From NCBI GenBank assembly GCA_900551245.1, contig URVC01000002.1:1-64000 (forward strand): a stretch of 64,000 nucleotides of DNA, in the 5' to 3' direction. Shown in pieces: positions 42,745-51,744 of this stretch (position 1 is its first letter; each line of letters starts with the position of its first letter). The position numbers and the translations under genes are program-made. Below the pieces are notes generated by a model. It worked only from the letters and a program-made list of their open reading frames with translations, was not told where the DNA came from and ran no database searches. The DNA comes from an uncultured bacterium. GTDB lineage: Bacteria; Verrucomicrobiota; Lentisphaeria; Victivallales; Victivallaceae.

Positions 42745-44073
42745 TTACTCCAGCGCCTTGAGCCGTTCCTTGAGGAGCTTCTGAATGTACTCCTCGCCGT
42801 AGAGCGAACGCATGAGTTCGATGTTGAATTCGTAGAAGAGCTCCGCGTCGGGGCGGGTGATCATCGGCCCGAAGGAGAGCTCGACCATCGTCTTGCGCTT
42901 GATCTGGTCGTGCTCGTAGCCGGAGAGGTAGCGGATCAGACTGCGCGGCGAAAGTTCGGTGAACTTCTTCTGGCTGAACTCCTCGGTGTAGTCGGCCGAG
43001 ATGATGGAGATCAGATTCTTCGCGGTGCGCTTGACGCCGAAGCCGGAGAGAAAATCCTCGACCATCTCCATGCAGCGGACCTCGTCGAACACCGGGAAGG
43101 AGACCTTTCGCCCGCGCGACAGGATGTTGGCCGGGAATTCGTAGTTGGCCGAAAGCACCGGCATGACGTTTTCCGGCAGCGAGAAGGCGCCGCCGACGTT
43201 GGTGCGGAACTGATACCAGTCGGTGTGGCGCGGATCGATGTCGTCGAAAAAGAGGACGAAACGGTGGTCCGGCCGGGCGGCGAGCGGTTCGACCAGGTCG
43301 CACCAGCCCCGCTCCAGCGCCTCCGGTTCGGGCAGGATCAGCACGAGGCCGGGCTCCGCCAGCACGTGGGAGACGGTCAGGCTGGTCTTGCCGTGCCCCG
43401 GCAGACTGTTGACCAGAAGCGGCAGATTGGTCTTGCCTGCGGCGAATTTCCGGAAGTGGTCGCGGAAGGCGCTCCGCACGCCCGGATAGCCGAAGAAACG
43501 GTCGAGCGGCTTGGCGGAATCCACCTCCGCCGGGAGAAATTTCCCGCCGATGAAGCGGAAGACCCGGTGGCGGCGGAAGCGGTCGCACTCCGCCAGCAAT
43601 GCGGCAAGCTCCCCGGGCGAATCGGGCACCGGCGCCGTGAAGAGTTCCAGGGCGGCGGGCAGAGTACGGGCCCGTTCCGCCGCGTCGAGCGACGGCGCGG
43701 CGAGAGCGACCGCACGGAGCAGATCTGCCGCCTTTTCCAGCAGGAACGACGCCGTCGGCCCCGGCGTTTCCGCCGTCAGCTCTCCGGGCAGCACCCGGTG
43801 TTCGATGAACGCCTCGAAGAGCAGGGCCCGCAGCCGGGCGTCGAGCGACGGCGCGCCGCCTTCGCGGAGCAGTGCGTTGAAGTAGTCCGACGGGGCCGCT
43901 TCACCGGGAATCCGCTCCTGTCCCGCCGCGAGCCGGCCCAGCAGGCCGCGGAGCCGGCGGAGGACGATCTCTTCCGGGGGGACCATCTTCCCCGCGGCGT
44001 CGGGGCGGGAGAAGAAGAGGTCGAATGCATCGACGCCGGCTCTCAGACGATCGGCCGTTCCGGAATCTCTCAC
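42745..44073 (-). CDS. AAA ATPase, DUF815-like
   Basis: A 442-residue ATPase. The N-terminal half is helical and variable. LDRFFGYPGVRSAFRDHFRK leads into Walker A SLPGHGKTSL, Walker B VLFFDDID and a sensor VLSANYEF, as in the DUF815 family; the final 80 residues include LIRYLSGYEHDQIKRKTMVE. DUF815 ATPases are soluble, single-ring AAA proteins of unknown role. It is the last gene of a four-gene operon with lpdA, a DUF2059 gene and a YhcH-type gene. Confidence 0.72.
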   Translation of the reverse strand: MRDSGTADRLRAGVDAFDLFFSRPDAAGKMVPPEEIVLRRLRGLLGRLAAGQERIPGEAAPSDYFNALLREGGAPSLDARLRALLFEAFIEHRVLPGELTAETPGPTASFLLEKAADLLRAVALAAPSLDAAERARTLPAALELFTAPVPDSPGELAALLAECDRFRRHRVFRFIGGKFLPAEVDSAKPLDRFFGYPGVRSAFRDHFRKFAAGKTNLPLLVNSLPGHGKTSLTVSHVLAEPGLVLILPEPEALERGWCDLVEPLAARPDHRFVLFFDDIDPRHTDWYQFRTNVGGAFSLPENVMPVLSANYEFPANILSRGRKVSFPVFDEVRCMEMVEDFLSGFGVKRTAKNLISIISADYTEEFSQKKFTELSPRSLIRYLSGYEHDQIKRKTMVELSFGPMITRPDAELFYEFNIELMRSLYGEEYIQKLLKERLKALE

Positions 44074-44077
44074 CGTA

Positions 44078-44548
44078 TTACCCCTCCAGCAGTGTGCGGT
44101 CGATCTTCACCACCACCTTGATGACCGAATCGGCCGGGTCGCCGTTGCCCGGCAGGTGCCCCTCTTCCGGGAAGAAGAGGGCGAAGTTGCCCGGTTCGAG
44201 CGGAAGTGCCACCGAACCGGTTTCGTCGAGGTGGTAGAAGGCGATGTCGCGGACCGCGTCGTACTCCGCCGTCACCGGCAGGCCGTCCACCGGCCGGTAG
44301 ACGATGGTTTCGCGCCCGTCGAGGAGGAGCTGGATGTCGACGTAGTTGCGGTGGATCTCCAGCTTTTCCGGCCGGACCGGGTGAAGGTTGTAGGTCTGCA
44401 CCATCGCGTAGAGCCGGTCGCCGTCGATCTCGTAGCGTCCCGCGGGGGTCTCCGCGGTGCAGCCGTGGAGGAACGCGGCCAGTTTCGCCCAGGTTCCCGG
44501 GGCCAGTCTGGCGTAGTTGGCGAAGTTGTTCAGCGTATCGAAAATCAT
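44078..44548 (-). CDS. YhcH/YjgK/YiaL-family (DUF386) protein
   Basis: A 156-residue cupin-like protein: GRYEIDGDRLYAMVQTYN, PEKLEIHRNYVDIQLLLDG, and FALFFPEEGHLPGNGDP with metal-binding His and Glu residues. Members are associated with sialic acid and other sugar catabolism (EbgC/NanQ), possibly anomerase activity. The stop lies 4 bases before the DUF815 gene and the start overlaps the DUF2059 gene (ATGA), so they are co-translated. Substrate unknown here. Confidence 0.85.
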   Translation of the reverse strand: MIFDTLNNFANYARLAPGTWAKLAAFLHGCTAETPAGRYEIDGDRLYAMVQTYNLHPVRPEKLEIHRNYVDIQLLLDGRETIVYRPVDGLPVTAEYDAVRDIAFYHLDETGSVALPLEPGNFALFFPEEGHLPGNGDPADSVIKVVVKIDRTLLEG

Positions 44549-45111
44549 TTTTCCGTTCCTTTCTCCGGCGCCGGTTTCGTCGCGTCGGACTTTTTTTCAT
44601 CGTCCTTCAGCTCCATCACGCGCTGTTTGATCCGCTGCTGGAGGAGAATCTGCATGTTGATGGCTCTCTCCTGCAGAAGCGGGATGAGTTTCCGCTGCAC
44701 CTCCGGCGTCTTCTGAATGTAGACCTGCCCGGCCGGCGAGCGGAAGAAGGCGATCAGCTGTTTGAGTTCGTTCGCGGAGAAGGTTTCCGCATAGCTTTTG
44801 ACGATGGCGGGGCGGAGCTTCTCCCAGCTCATTTCCTCGCGGATGACCGACATGGCGACCGCCATGATTTCATCTTTGGCTTTCTGCTGTTTGGCGGAAA
44901 GCGTGATCCCCTGGCGGCGGAGCACCTCCGGAATCATCTGCTGCTGCATCTTCGCCACATTGTCGAGCGAAGCGCTGAGCTGTTCCGCCTGGCGGGTGAC
45001 GGTCAGAAACTCATCGACCAGTTTCTCCTTTTCCGTCTGCACTGCGGGGGCGGCTGCCGCGTGAAGTCCGGATACGGCGACGGCGGCGAACAGAATCAGA
45101 AAACGTTTCAT
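44545..45111 (-). CDS. DUF2059 secreted/periplasmic protein
   Basis: A 188-residue protein with an N-terminal signal peptide (MKRFLILFAAVAVSGLHAAA) and DUF2059 features near the C-terminus (LKQLIAFFRSPAGQVYIQKT, a helical pair). It is helix-rich and charged, with a lysine-rich tail DDEKKSDATKPAPEK. Start chosen at 45111 because GGGAGAG precedes it and the signal peptide begins there; the longer frame reads through the intergenic space. Function unknown; exported role in the periplasm is inferred. Confidence 0.8.
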   Translation of the reverse strand: MKRFLILFAAVAVSGLHAAAAPAVQTEKEKLVDEFLTVTRQAEQLSASLDNVAKMQQQMIPEVLRRQGITLSAKQQKAKDEIMAVAMSVIREEMSWEKLRPAIVKSYAETFSANELKQLIAFFRSPAGQVYIQKTPEVQRKLIPLLQERAINMQILLQQRIKQRVMELKDDEKKSDATKPAPEKGTEK

Positions 45112-45137
45112 GGTGTATCTCTCCCTGCAATCTGGAT

Positions 45138-46535
45138 TCAACGACGTTTCCGGGTGGGAAGGTGGGCGCATTCTCCGTGGACTGCGTGGGCGGCCTCCAT
45201 CATCGCCTCGCCCAGCGTCGGATGGGCGTGGATCGCCCGGCCGAGTTCGCGGGCGGTGCACTCCAGCAGCATCGCCGGAACCGCCTCCGCGATGAGGTCG
45301 GTCGCGTGCGGCCCGATGATGTGGACCCCGAGCACCTGGTCGGTGGCGGCGTCGGCGAAGATCTTGACGAATCCTTCGGTTTCACCCATCGCCATCGCCT
45401 TGCCGAGGGCGGCGAAGGGGAATTTGCCGACGTTGTACGCGATGTTCTGCGCCTTGCACTGCTCCTCGGAGAGGCCGACGGTGCCGATCTCCGGCGAGGT
45501 GAAGATACAGCCGGGGGTCAGGGTCCCGGCGAAATGCACCGGTTTGCCGCAGATATGCGACACCGCCGCCTCCGCCGCCGCGCTCGCCCAGTGGGCCAGC
45601 ATGATCTTGCCCACCGCGTCGCCGATGGCGTAGATCCCGGGCGCGGAGGTGAGGAAGTTCTCATCCACTTCGATGAAGCCGCGTTCGCTGGTCTTCACGC
45701 CGGCGGCGGTGAGATTGAGTCCGGCGGTCACCGGGCGGCGGCCGATGGAGACGAGCAGATATTCGGCGCGGAGCGTTTCGTCGCCGACCTTGCCGGAGAC
45801 GCCGCGGGCGGTGCATTTGATGTCGCTGAGCGGCTTGCCGTTGAGGAGGCGGATTCCTTCGGATTCCATCCGGCGGGCGAGCAGCCCGGCGCATTCGGAA
45901 TCGGTGGCGGGCAGAATCTGCGGAAGCATCTCCACCACGGTGACTTCGGTGCCGAGGGCGGCGAAGAGGCAGGCGAATTCACAGCCGATCACGCCGCCGC
46001 CGAGGATCAGCAGCGACTTCGGCAGTTTCGGCAGGCTGAGCAGTTCGGTGGAGGTGAGGACCCGTTCCCCCTGCGGAATGAAGCCGGGAACCAGCGGTTC
46101 GGAACCGGTGGCGATGATGAATTTCGACGCTTCGATCACGGTGCCGGCGTCTTCGCCGGCGGCGACGACCAGCTGTCTGCGGTTGAGAAATTCGCCGCGG
46201 CCGGAGAAGACGGTCACGCCCGCGGCCTTTTCCAGCCCGGCGATGCCGTTGCGGAGTTTGCCGATCACCTCGTCCTTGCGGGCGAGCATCTTCTTCCAGT
46301 CGGGCCGGATTTCCCCGGAGATTTCGACGCCGAATTCCGCGGCGCGGCGCGCGGTGGAAAGCACCTCCGCGCCGGCGATCAGGGTCTTGGTCGGGATGCA
46401 GCCGACGTTGAGGCAGGTGCCGCCGAAGAACTCCTTCTCCACCAGTGCCGTTTTGAGGCCGCTCTGCCCGGCGCGGATTGCCGCCACGTACCCGCCCGGA
46501 CCGGCGCCGATCACGCAAACATCGAATTTTTCCAC
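45138..46535 (-). CDS. lpdA: Dihydrolipoyl dehydrogenase
   Basis: A 465-residue flavoprotein disulfide reductase. FDVCVIGAGPGGYVAAIRAG binds FAD; GGTCLNVGCIPTK contains the redox disulfide; SLLILGGGVIGCEFACLFAA is the NAD domain; and the C-terminal HAHPTLGEAMMEAA has the catalytic His-Glu pair. It reoxidises lipoamide for 2-oxoacid dehydrogenases or the glycine cleavage system, none of which is nearby. I chose GTG at 46535 (GGGAGAAG before it); the longer frame starts upstream of the promoter. It heads the four-gene operon. Confidence 0.93.
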   Translation of the reverse strand: MEKFDVCVIGAGPGGYVAAIRAGQSGLKTALVEKEFFGGTCLNVGCIPTKTLIAGAEVLSTARRAAEFGVEISGEIRPDWKKMLARKDEVIGKLRNGIAGLEKAAGVTVFSGRGEFLNRRQLVVAAGEDAGTVIEASKFIIATGSEPLVPGFIPQGERVLTSTELLSLPKLPKSLLILGGGVIGCEFACLFAALGTEVTVVEMLPQILPATDSECAGLLARRMESEGIRLLNGKPLSDIKCTARGVSGKVGDETLRAEYLLVSIGRRPVTAGLNLTAAGVKTSERGFIEVDENFLTSAPGIYAIGDAVGKIMLAHWASAAAEAAVSHICGKPVHFAGTLTPGCIFTSPEIGTVGLSEEQCKAQNIAYNVGKFPFAALGKAMAMGETEGFVKIFADAATDQVLGVHIIGPHATDLIAEAVPAMLLECTARELGRAIHAHPTLGEAMMEAAHAVHGECAHLPTRKRR

Positions 46536-46578
46536 TTTTCTTCTCCCTGTAGGTGTTGGAATCGATCGTCCGTTATCG

Positions 46579-46607
46579 AAAATAGCACGCTTTCGACCAA
46601 CCTGCAA
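46579..46607 (-). promoter_or_regulatory. lpdA operon promoter
   Basis: On the minus strand TTGCAG (46607-46602), 17 bases, TATTTT (46584-46579), 43 bases before the GTG start. Confidence 0.5.
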
Positions 46608-46667
46608 GCCTCAAACCGGAAATCGCGTCGCACAGCGAAAAAAAAAGCGAGAAAGAGGGCTCTGGAT

Positions 46668-46696
46668 TTGAAAAAAAGCCGTTCCGGGAGTACATT
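46668..46696 (+). promoter_or_regulatory. V-ATPase operon promoter
   Basis: TTGAAA (46668-46673), 17 bases, TACATT (46691-46696). The surrounding GGATTTGAAAAAAAGC matches the ilvB promoter region. Confidence 0.6.
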
Positions 46697-46748
46697 ACGA
46701 AATGAAATTGCCGAAAACAGGAACCATCCGAACCCGTGAGGAATGAAA

Positions 46749-47354
46749 ATGGCCGAAGAACTTCAAAGTCTGCTCGATAAAATCAATGAGGAAGGTGTCC
46801 GGAAAGCCGAGGCACAGCGTTCTGAGATTCTCGCCGCCGCCGAAGCCGAGGCGAAGGCGATCCGGGCGAAGGCCGCCGAAGAGGCCGCCGCAACCGTGAA
46901 GACGGCGAAGGAGGAGGCCGCCGCACTGCAGGCCCGCGCTGAAAGCGCCATCCGGCAGGCGGCCCGCGATATCCTGCTCGAGCTTCAGAGCGAACTGCAG
47001 CGCCGCATCACCCGCGCGGTTTCCGGCGCCGCCGAGCAGGCGCTCTCGCCGGAGCTGATGGCCGGTCTGATCCGTGACCTCGCCGCGAAATTCGCCGCCG
47101 CGCCCGATGGGCAGCTCACGGTCCTCGCCGCGGCCAAGGATGTTCCGGCGCTGGAGACGGCGCTTCGCAGCGCGCTGGCCGCCTCCTTCCGGACCCAGCC
47201 GAAGCTCCTCGCTTCGCCGGAGATCAAGGGGGGCATGGAGGTCAGTTTCAAGAACGGCGAGGTCTATTTCGACTTCACCGTCGACGCAATCACCGAACTG
47301 GTGGCCGAATTCATCGGGCCGCGGCTCGCAAAACTGCTCACCGCCGGGGAATAA
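46749..47354 (+). CDS. atpE: V-type ATP synthase subunit E
   Basis: A 201-residue subunit of the peripheral stalk. The N-terminal half is a long alanine/glutamate-rich helix (IRAKAAEEAAATVKTAKEEA) that pairs with subunit G/H in A/V-ATPases, and the C-terminal part (PEIKGGMEVSFKNGEVYFDF, ITELVAEFIGPRLAKLL) forms the globular head that contacts A and B. GAGGA lies 7 bases before the ATG at 46749, better spaced than for 46743. It opens the V-ATPase operon. Confidence 0.88.
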   Translation: MAEELQSLLDKINEEGVRKAEAQRSEILAAAEAEAKAIRAKAAEEAAATVKTAKEEAAALQARAESAIRQAARDILLELQSELQRRITRAVSGAAEQALSPELMAGLIRDLAAKFAAAPDGQLTVLAAAKDVPALETALRSALAASFRTQPKLLASPEIKGGMEVSFKNGEVYFDFTVDAITELVAEFIGPRLAKLLTAGE

Positions 47355-47381
47355 GCCGGCAGGAGGAAGGACGGCACCGCA

Positions 47382-47936
47382 ATGATGTATTACTATTTGT
47401 GCGCTTCTCTGCCCGCGTTGCTCTTCGGCCGTCCCGCGCCGATGAGCGTCGCCGAGTTCGACGAACTCTGCCGGGAGGAGCTTTCGGCGCGCGATTTTCA
47501 GCTGCTCCGGCAGGCCGGGCTTCACGTCTCGCGTGACCCGGAGAGCTCCGGGGCGCTGCCGCCCGTTCTCGCGGAGATGGTGCGTTTCGAGCAGTATCTG
47601 CGGACCCGCATCGCCCAGCGCCGCGCCGGGCGCGACGACGACCGTGCCGCCGCACTGCCGGACCCGGCGGAATATTTCGGCATGGTCGATTTCGGTCTCG
47701 CCCAGGCGGCCGCCGCCGACCCGTTCGAGCGGGAAAAGTTGATCGACCGCATCCGCTGGAGCCATCTCGACGATCTGGAGTGCGGGCACGATTTTGATTT
47801 CGCCGGGCTCTGCGTCTACCGCTGCAAGCTCGCGATTCTCGAGAAATACCGCGAGCGCAAGGCGGAGCAGGGGCGGGAAAATTTCAACCGCGCCGTGGAG
47901 CGCATCTCTTCCGCCGCGGGCGCCGCGCAGGAGTAG
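47382..47936 (+). CDS. DUF2764 protein of V-ATPase operon
   Basis: A 184-residue protein starting MMYYYLCASLPALLFG, with helical body (EFDELCREELSARDFQLLRQ) and a C-terminal RCKLAILEKYRERKAEQGRE. DUF2764 genes occur between E and A in V-ATPase operons of Chlamydiae, Bacteroidota and relatives, where subunit C/d-like function (linking V1 and V0) has been suggested by position. AGGAGGAAGG precedes the ATG. It is presumed to be a cytoplasmic subunit or assembly factor. Confidence 0.8.
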   Translation: MMYYYLCASLPALLFGRPAPMSVAEFDELCREELSARDFQLLRQAGLHVSRDPESSGALPPVLAEMVRFEQYLRTRIAQRRAGRDDDRAAALPDPAEYFGMVDFGLAQAAAADPFEREKLIDRIRWSHLDDLECGHDFDFAGLCVYRCKLAILEKYRERKAEQGRENFNRAVERISSAAGAAQE

Positions 47937-47975
47937 CGGAACGAACAATTTATACTACGAGCAGGAGTTTCAATA

Positions 47976-49718
47976 ATGGCAGAGTTCAAGACCACAGAGA
48001 AGGTTGTCGGAGTCAACGGCAACCTGATGACCGTCGAATTCACCGACCGGGTCATGCAGAATGAAGTCGCATTCGCCAGGGTCGGCGATGCAAAACTCAA
48101 GTGCGAAGTCATCCGGGTGCGGGGCAATCGCGCCGACCTGCAGGTCTTCGAAAGCACCAACGGCCTCAAGGTGGGCGACGAGGTCGAGTTCACCGGCGAA
48201 CTCCTGAGCGTCGAGCTCGGCCCCGGGCTGCTGACTCAGGTTTACGACGGACTGCAGAACCCGCTCAATCTGCTGGCGGAGAAATCCGGCTTCTTCCTGC
48301 AGCGCGGAGTTTACCTGCGCGCCCTCGACCGGGAGCGGGTGTGGGAGTTCACGCCGACCGCCGCGGCGGGCGACAAGGTCCGCGCCGGCGACGCCATCGG
48401 CTGGGTGCCGGAGGGGATCGTCAAGCACCGCATCATGGTTCCCTTTGCCTGGAAGGGCGAGTGGACCCTCCGCGAAGTCAAGCCGGCCGGCGAGTGGAAG
48501 ATCGACGATGTGATGGCGGTCGCGGTCAACGAACAGGGCGAGAGCCGCAACATCACGATGACCCAGTTCTGGCCGGTGAAGATTCCGATTACCGATTATG
48601 CCGAAAAACTGCTGCCGGAGAAGACTCTGATCACCCAGCAGCGTTCGATCGACACCTTCTTCCCGGTCGCGGTCGGCGGCACCTTCTGCACCCCGGGGCC
48701 GTTCGGCGCGGGCAAGACGGTGCTTCAGCACGCGATCAGCCAGCACGCCGAGGCGGACGTGGTGATCATCGCCGCCTGCGGCGAGCGTGCGGGCGAGGTG
48801 GTGGAGATCCTCCGCGAGTTCCCGGAACTGGAGGACCCGCGCACCGGCCAGCCGCTGATGAACCGTTCGATCATCATCTGCAACACCAGTTCGATGCCGG
48901 TGGCCGCGCGGGAAGCGTCGGTTTACACGGCGGTGACGCTGGCGGAGTACTACCGGCAGATGGGGCTCAATACGCTGCTGCTGGCCGACTCGACCTCCCG
49001 CTGGGCGCAGGCGTTGCGCGAGATGTCCGGCCGACTGGAGGAGATCCCGGGCGAAGAGGCGTTCCCCGCCTATCTGGAGTCGCTGATCGCCGGATTCTAC
49101 GAGCGTGCCGGTCTGGTGAAGCTCCGCACCGGCGAGACCGGTTCGGTGACCATCGGCGGCGCGGTTTCGCCGGCGGGCGGCAACTTCGAAGAGCCGGTGA
49201 CCCAGGCGACGCTGAAGGTGGTGGGTGCGTTCCTCGGTCTGTCGCGTGAACGCTCCGATGCGCGCCGCTACCCGGCGATCCACCCGCTGGAGAGCTGGAG
49301 CAAGTACCACAGCGTGGTGCCGCTTGAAGAGCTCGACTTCGCCCGGCGCATTCTGCGGCAGGGTTCCGAGGTCAACCAGATGATGAAGGTGATCGGTGAA
49401 GAGGGAACCAGCCTCGACGACTTCCTGGTCTACCTCAAGAGCGAATTTCTCGACTACGTCTATCTGCAGCAGAACACCTTCGACGCGGTGGACGGCGCGA
49501 CCAGCGCGGAACGCCAGCGTTACATGTTCGACCGGATTTACAAAGTGCTCGCCGGCTCCTTCACGCTGCCGGATAAGGATACCGCCCGCCGCTACTTCCT
49601 CGAACTGCGCCAGCTGTTCATGGACTGGAACTACCTCCCGTTCGACAGCGAGGAGTTCAAGAAGCAGGAGGCCGGAATCGAAGCCAAAATCGCCGAACGG
49701 AGTACGGTAAATGCGTAA
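47976..49718 (+). CDS. atpA: V-type ATP synthase subunit A (catalytic)
   Basis: A 580-residue catalytic subunit. The non-homologous insertion characteristic of A subunits lies before Walker A GPFGAGKTVL (about residue 242); VVIIAACGERAGEVVE, LLADSTSRWAQALREMSGRL and PAYLESLIAGFYERAG follow. It hydrolyses or makes ATP, coupled to H+ or Na+ movement through a membrane rotor. AGGAG lies 9 bases before the ATG. The next gene overlaps by 8 bases. Confidence 0.96.
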   Translation: MAEFKTTEKVVGVNGNLMTVEFTDRVMQNEVAFARVGDAKLKCEVIRVRGNRADLQVFESTNGLKVGDEVEFTGELLSVELGPGLLTQVYDGLQNPLNLLAEKSGFFLQRGVYLRALDRERVWEFTPTAAAGDKVRAGDAIGWVPEGIVKHRIMVPFAWKGEWTLREVKPAGEWKIDDVMAVAVNEQGESRNITMTQFWPVKIPITDYAEKLLPEKTLITQQRSIDTFFPVAVGGTFCTPGPFGAGKTVLQHAISQHAEADVVIIAACGERAGEVVEILREFPELEDPRTGQPLMNRSIIICNTSSMPVAAREASVYTAVTLAEYYRQMGLNTLLLADSTSRWAQALREMSGRLEEIPGEEAFPAYLESLIAGFYERAGLVKLRTGETGSVTIGGAVSPAGGNFEEPVTQATLKVVGAFLGLSRERSDARRYPAIHPLESWSKYHSVVPLEELDFARRILRQGSEVNQMMKVIGEEGTSLDDFLVYLKSEFLDYVYLQQNTFDAVDGATSAERQRYMFDRIYKVLAGSFTLPDKDTARRYFLELRQLFMDWNYLPFDSEEFKKQEAGIEAKIAERSTVNA

Positions 49719-51006
49719 AGTATATCACAAAATCATCCATATCGCCGGCAACGTCATCACCGTCGAAGCCGATGACGTCGCCTACAACGAACTTGCTGAA
49801 GTGACCAGTGCGCGCGGCGTTTCGCTGGCGCAGGTGATCCGCCTTGCCGACGGCAAGGTGTCGCTGCAGGTCTTCGCCGGAAGCCGCGGCATCAGCACCG
49901 GCGACCAGGTCCGTTTCCTCGGCCGTTCGATGCAGGTTTCCAGCTCCGAGGCGCTGCTCGGGCGTGTGTTCACCGGCCGCGGCACCCCGCGGGACAACCG
50001 GCCCGAAGTGCTCTCCGACATGGTTGACATCGGCGGTCCGTCGGTCAACCCGGCCAAGCGTATCATTCCGCGGAACATGATCCGCACGAACATCCCGATG
50101 ATCGACGTCTTCAACACGCTGGTCGAATCGCAGAAGCTGCCGATCTTCTCGATCGCGGGCGAACCCTACAACGAACTGCTCGCGCGCATCGCCCTGCAGG
50201 CGGAGGTCGATGTGATCATCCTCGGCGGCATGGGGATCAAGCACGACGACTACCTCACCTTCAAGCGCACGCTCGACGAACACGGCGCGCTGTCGCGCAC
50301 GGTGATGTTCATCCACACCGCGGCGGACCCGATCGTGGAGTGCCTGATGGTGCCGGATATGTGCCTCGCGGTCGCCGAACAGTACGCTCTGGAGGGCAAG
50401 CGGGTGCTCTGTCTCCTGACCGACATGACCAACTTCGCCGACGCGCTCAAAGAGATCGCGATTACGATGGAGCAGATTCCGGCGACCCGCGGTTATCCGG
50501 GCGACCTCTACAGCCAGCTGGCCAGCCGCTACGAGAAGGCGGTGGACTTCGACGGCGCCGGTTCGATCACGATTCTGGCGGTGACCACGATGCCGGGCGA
50601 CGACGTCACCCACCCGGTGCCGGACAACACCGGATACATCACCGAGGGGCAGTTCTACCTGCGCAACGGGCGGATTGAGCCGTTCGGTTCGCTGTCGCGT
50701 CTGAAGCAGCAGGTCAACGGCAAGACCCGGCCGGACCACCGCGCGATCATGGACTCGATGATCCGCCTCTACTCCGACTACCGCAGCACGCTGGAAAAGC
50801 AGTCGATGGGCTTCCAGATGAGCGCGTGGGACAACAAACTGCTCAAATACGGCCGTCAGTTCGAGAAGAGCATGATGGATCTTTCGGTCAACATTCCGCT
50901 GGAAGAGGCGCTCGACCTCGGCTGGAAGATTCTGGCCGACTGTTTCGAACGCAACGAAGTGGGAATCAAGACCGACCTCGTCGATCAGTACTGGCCGAAA
51001 AAGTAA
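49711..51006 (+). CDS. atpB: V-type ATP synthase subunit B
   Basis: A 431-residue non-catalytic nucleotide-binding subunit alternating with A in the V1 ring. It lacks a canonical Walker A (FSIAGEPYNELLARIALQ in its place), as expected for B subunits. IDVFNTLVESQKLPIFSIAG, VLCLLTDMTNFADALKEIAI and MEQIPATRGYPGDLYSQLAS are characteristic. The ATG lies within the last codons of subunit A. Confidence 0.96.
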   Translation: MRKVYHKIIHIAGNVITVEADDVAYNELAEVTSARGVSLAQVIRLADGKVSLQVFAGSRGISTGDQVRFLGRSMQVSSSEALLGRVFTGRGTPRDNRPEVLSDMVDIGGPSVNPAKRIIPRNMIRTNIPMIDVFNTLVESQKLPIFSIAGEPYNELLARIALQAEVDVIILGGMGIKHDDYLTFKRTLDEHGALSRTVMFIHTAADPIVECLMVPDMCLAVAEQYALEGKRVLCLLTDMTNFADALKEIAITMEQIPATRGYPGDLYSQLASRYEKAVDFDGAGSITILAVTTMPGDDVTHPVPDNTGYITEGQFYLRNGRIEPFGSLSRLKQQVNGKTRPDHRAIMDSMIRLYSDYRSTLEKQSMGFQMSAWDNKLLKYGRQFEKSMMDLSVNIPLEEALDLGWKILADCFERNEVGIKTDLVDQYWPKK

Positions 51007-51021
51007 GAGGCGGTGTCCGGT

Positions 51022-51633
51022 ATGGGAAAGGTTAAATTCACCAAAACCGAACTGAAGAAGCAGCAGGATGCGCTGAAGCAGTTCAAGCGTTTCCTGCCGA
51101 CGCTCCAGCTCAAGAAGCAGCAGCTTCAGATGGAGGTCCGGCAGAGCACCGACATGCTCGACGCCAATCTGGCGTCACAGCGGGAGCTGGTCGAACGCAT
51201 GGGCGGCTTTCTCGAACTCTTCGGCAGCGAGGCGGAGGTCGGTGAACTGGAGCAGAAGGTCCGGGTCAAATCGGTCCGCACCGGAACCGCGAACATTGCC
51301 GGAATTCCGATTCCGACCTTTGAGTCGGTGGAGTTCGAGGAGATTCCCTGGGATATTTTCGATACCGACTGGTTTGTCGACGACGCGATCCGCGCCATGC
51401 GCGACGCGGTCTCCCTCAAGGAGGCCTACAAGGTGCTGGAGGAGCAGCATCGGCTGCTTTCCGCGGAGCTCCGGACCACCAGCCAGCGGGTCAATCTCTT
51501 TGAAAAGGTGAAGATTCCGGAGTGCCGCGAGAACATCCGGCGGATCCGGATTATGCTCGGCGACCTGGATACCAGCGCCGTGGCCCGCTCGAAGATCGCC
51601 AAACGCAAGGCGGAAGAGGCGGCCGCCTCCTGA
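51022..51633 (+). CDS. atpD: V-type ATP synthase subunit D
   Basis: A 203-residue central-stalk subunit, a long helical hairpin: KFTKTELKKQQDALKQFKRF at the N-terminus and a C-terminal RVNLFEKVKIPECRENIRRI. It rotates inside the A3B3 ring. The ATG at 51022 is preferred over the GTG at 51013. In related genomes the membrane genes I (a-type) and K (proteolipid) come next; here the following gene is an unrelated terminase subunit on the other strand. Confidence 0.93.
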   Translation: MGKVKFTKTELKKQQDALKQFKRFLPTLQLKKQQLQMEVRQSTDMLDANLASQRELVERMGGFLELFGSEAEVGELEQKVRVKSVRTGTANIAGIPIPTFESVEFEEIPWDIFDTDWFVDDAIRAMRDAVSLKEAYKVLEEQHRLLSAELRTTSQRVNLFEKVKIPECRENIRRIRIMLGDLDTSAVARSKIAKRKAEEAAAS

Positions 51634-51744
51634 GCCGGAGAAGGCTCCCTGCCGTTTCGCCGGGGCGGAACGGCGGCGCCGGGCTGCGGGGCGGTGTGGA
51701 AGAGTTGAGGCGGGGCACGGTTTCCGCTGAAATTGCCGGCGAAG

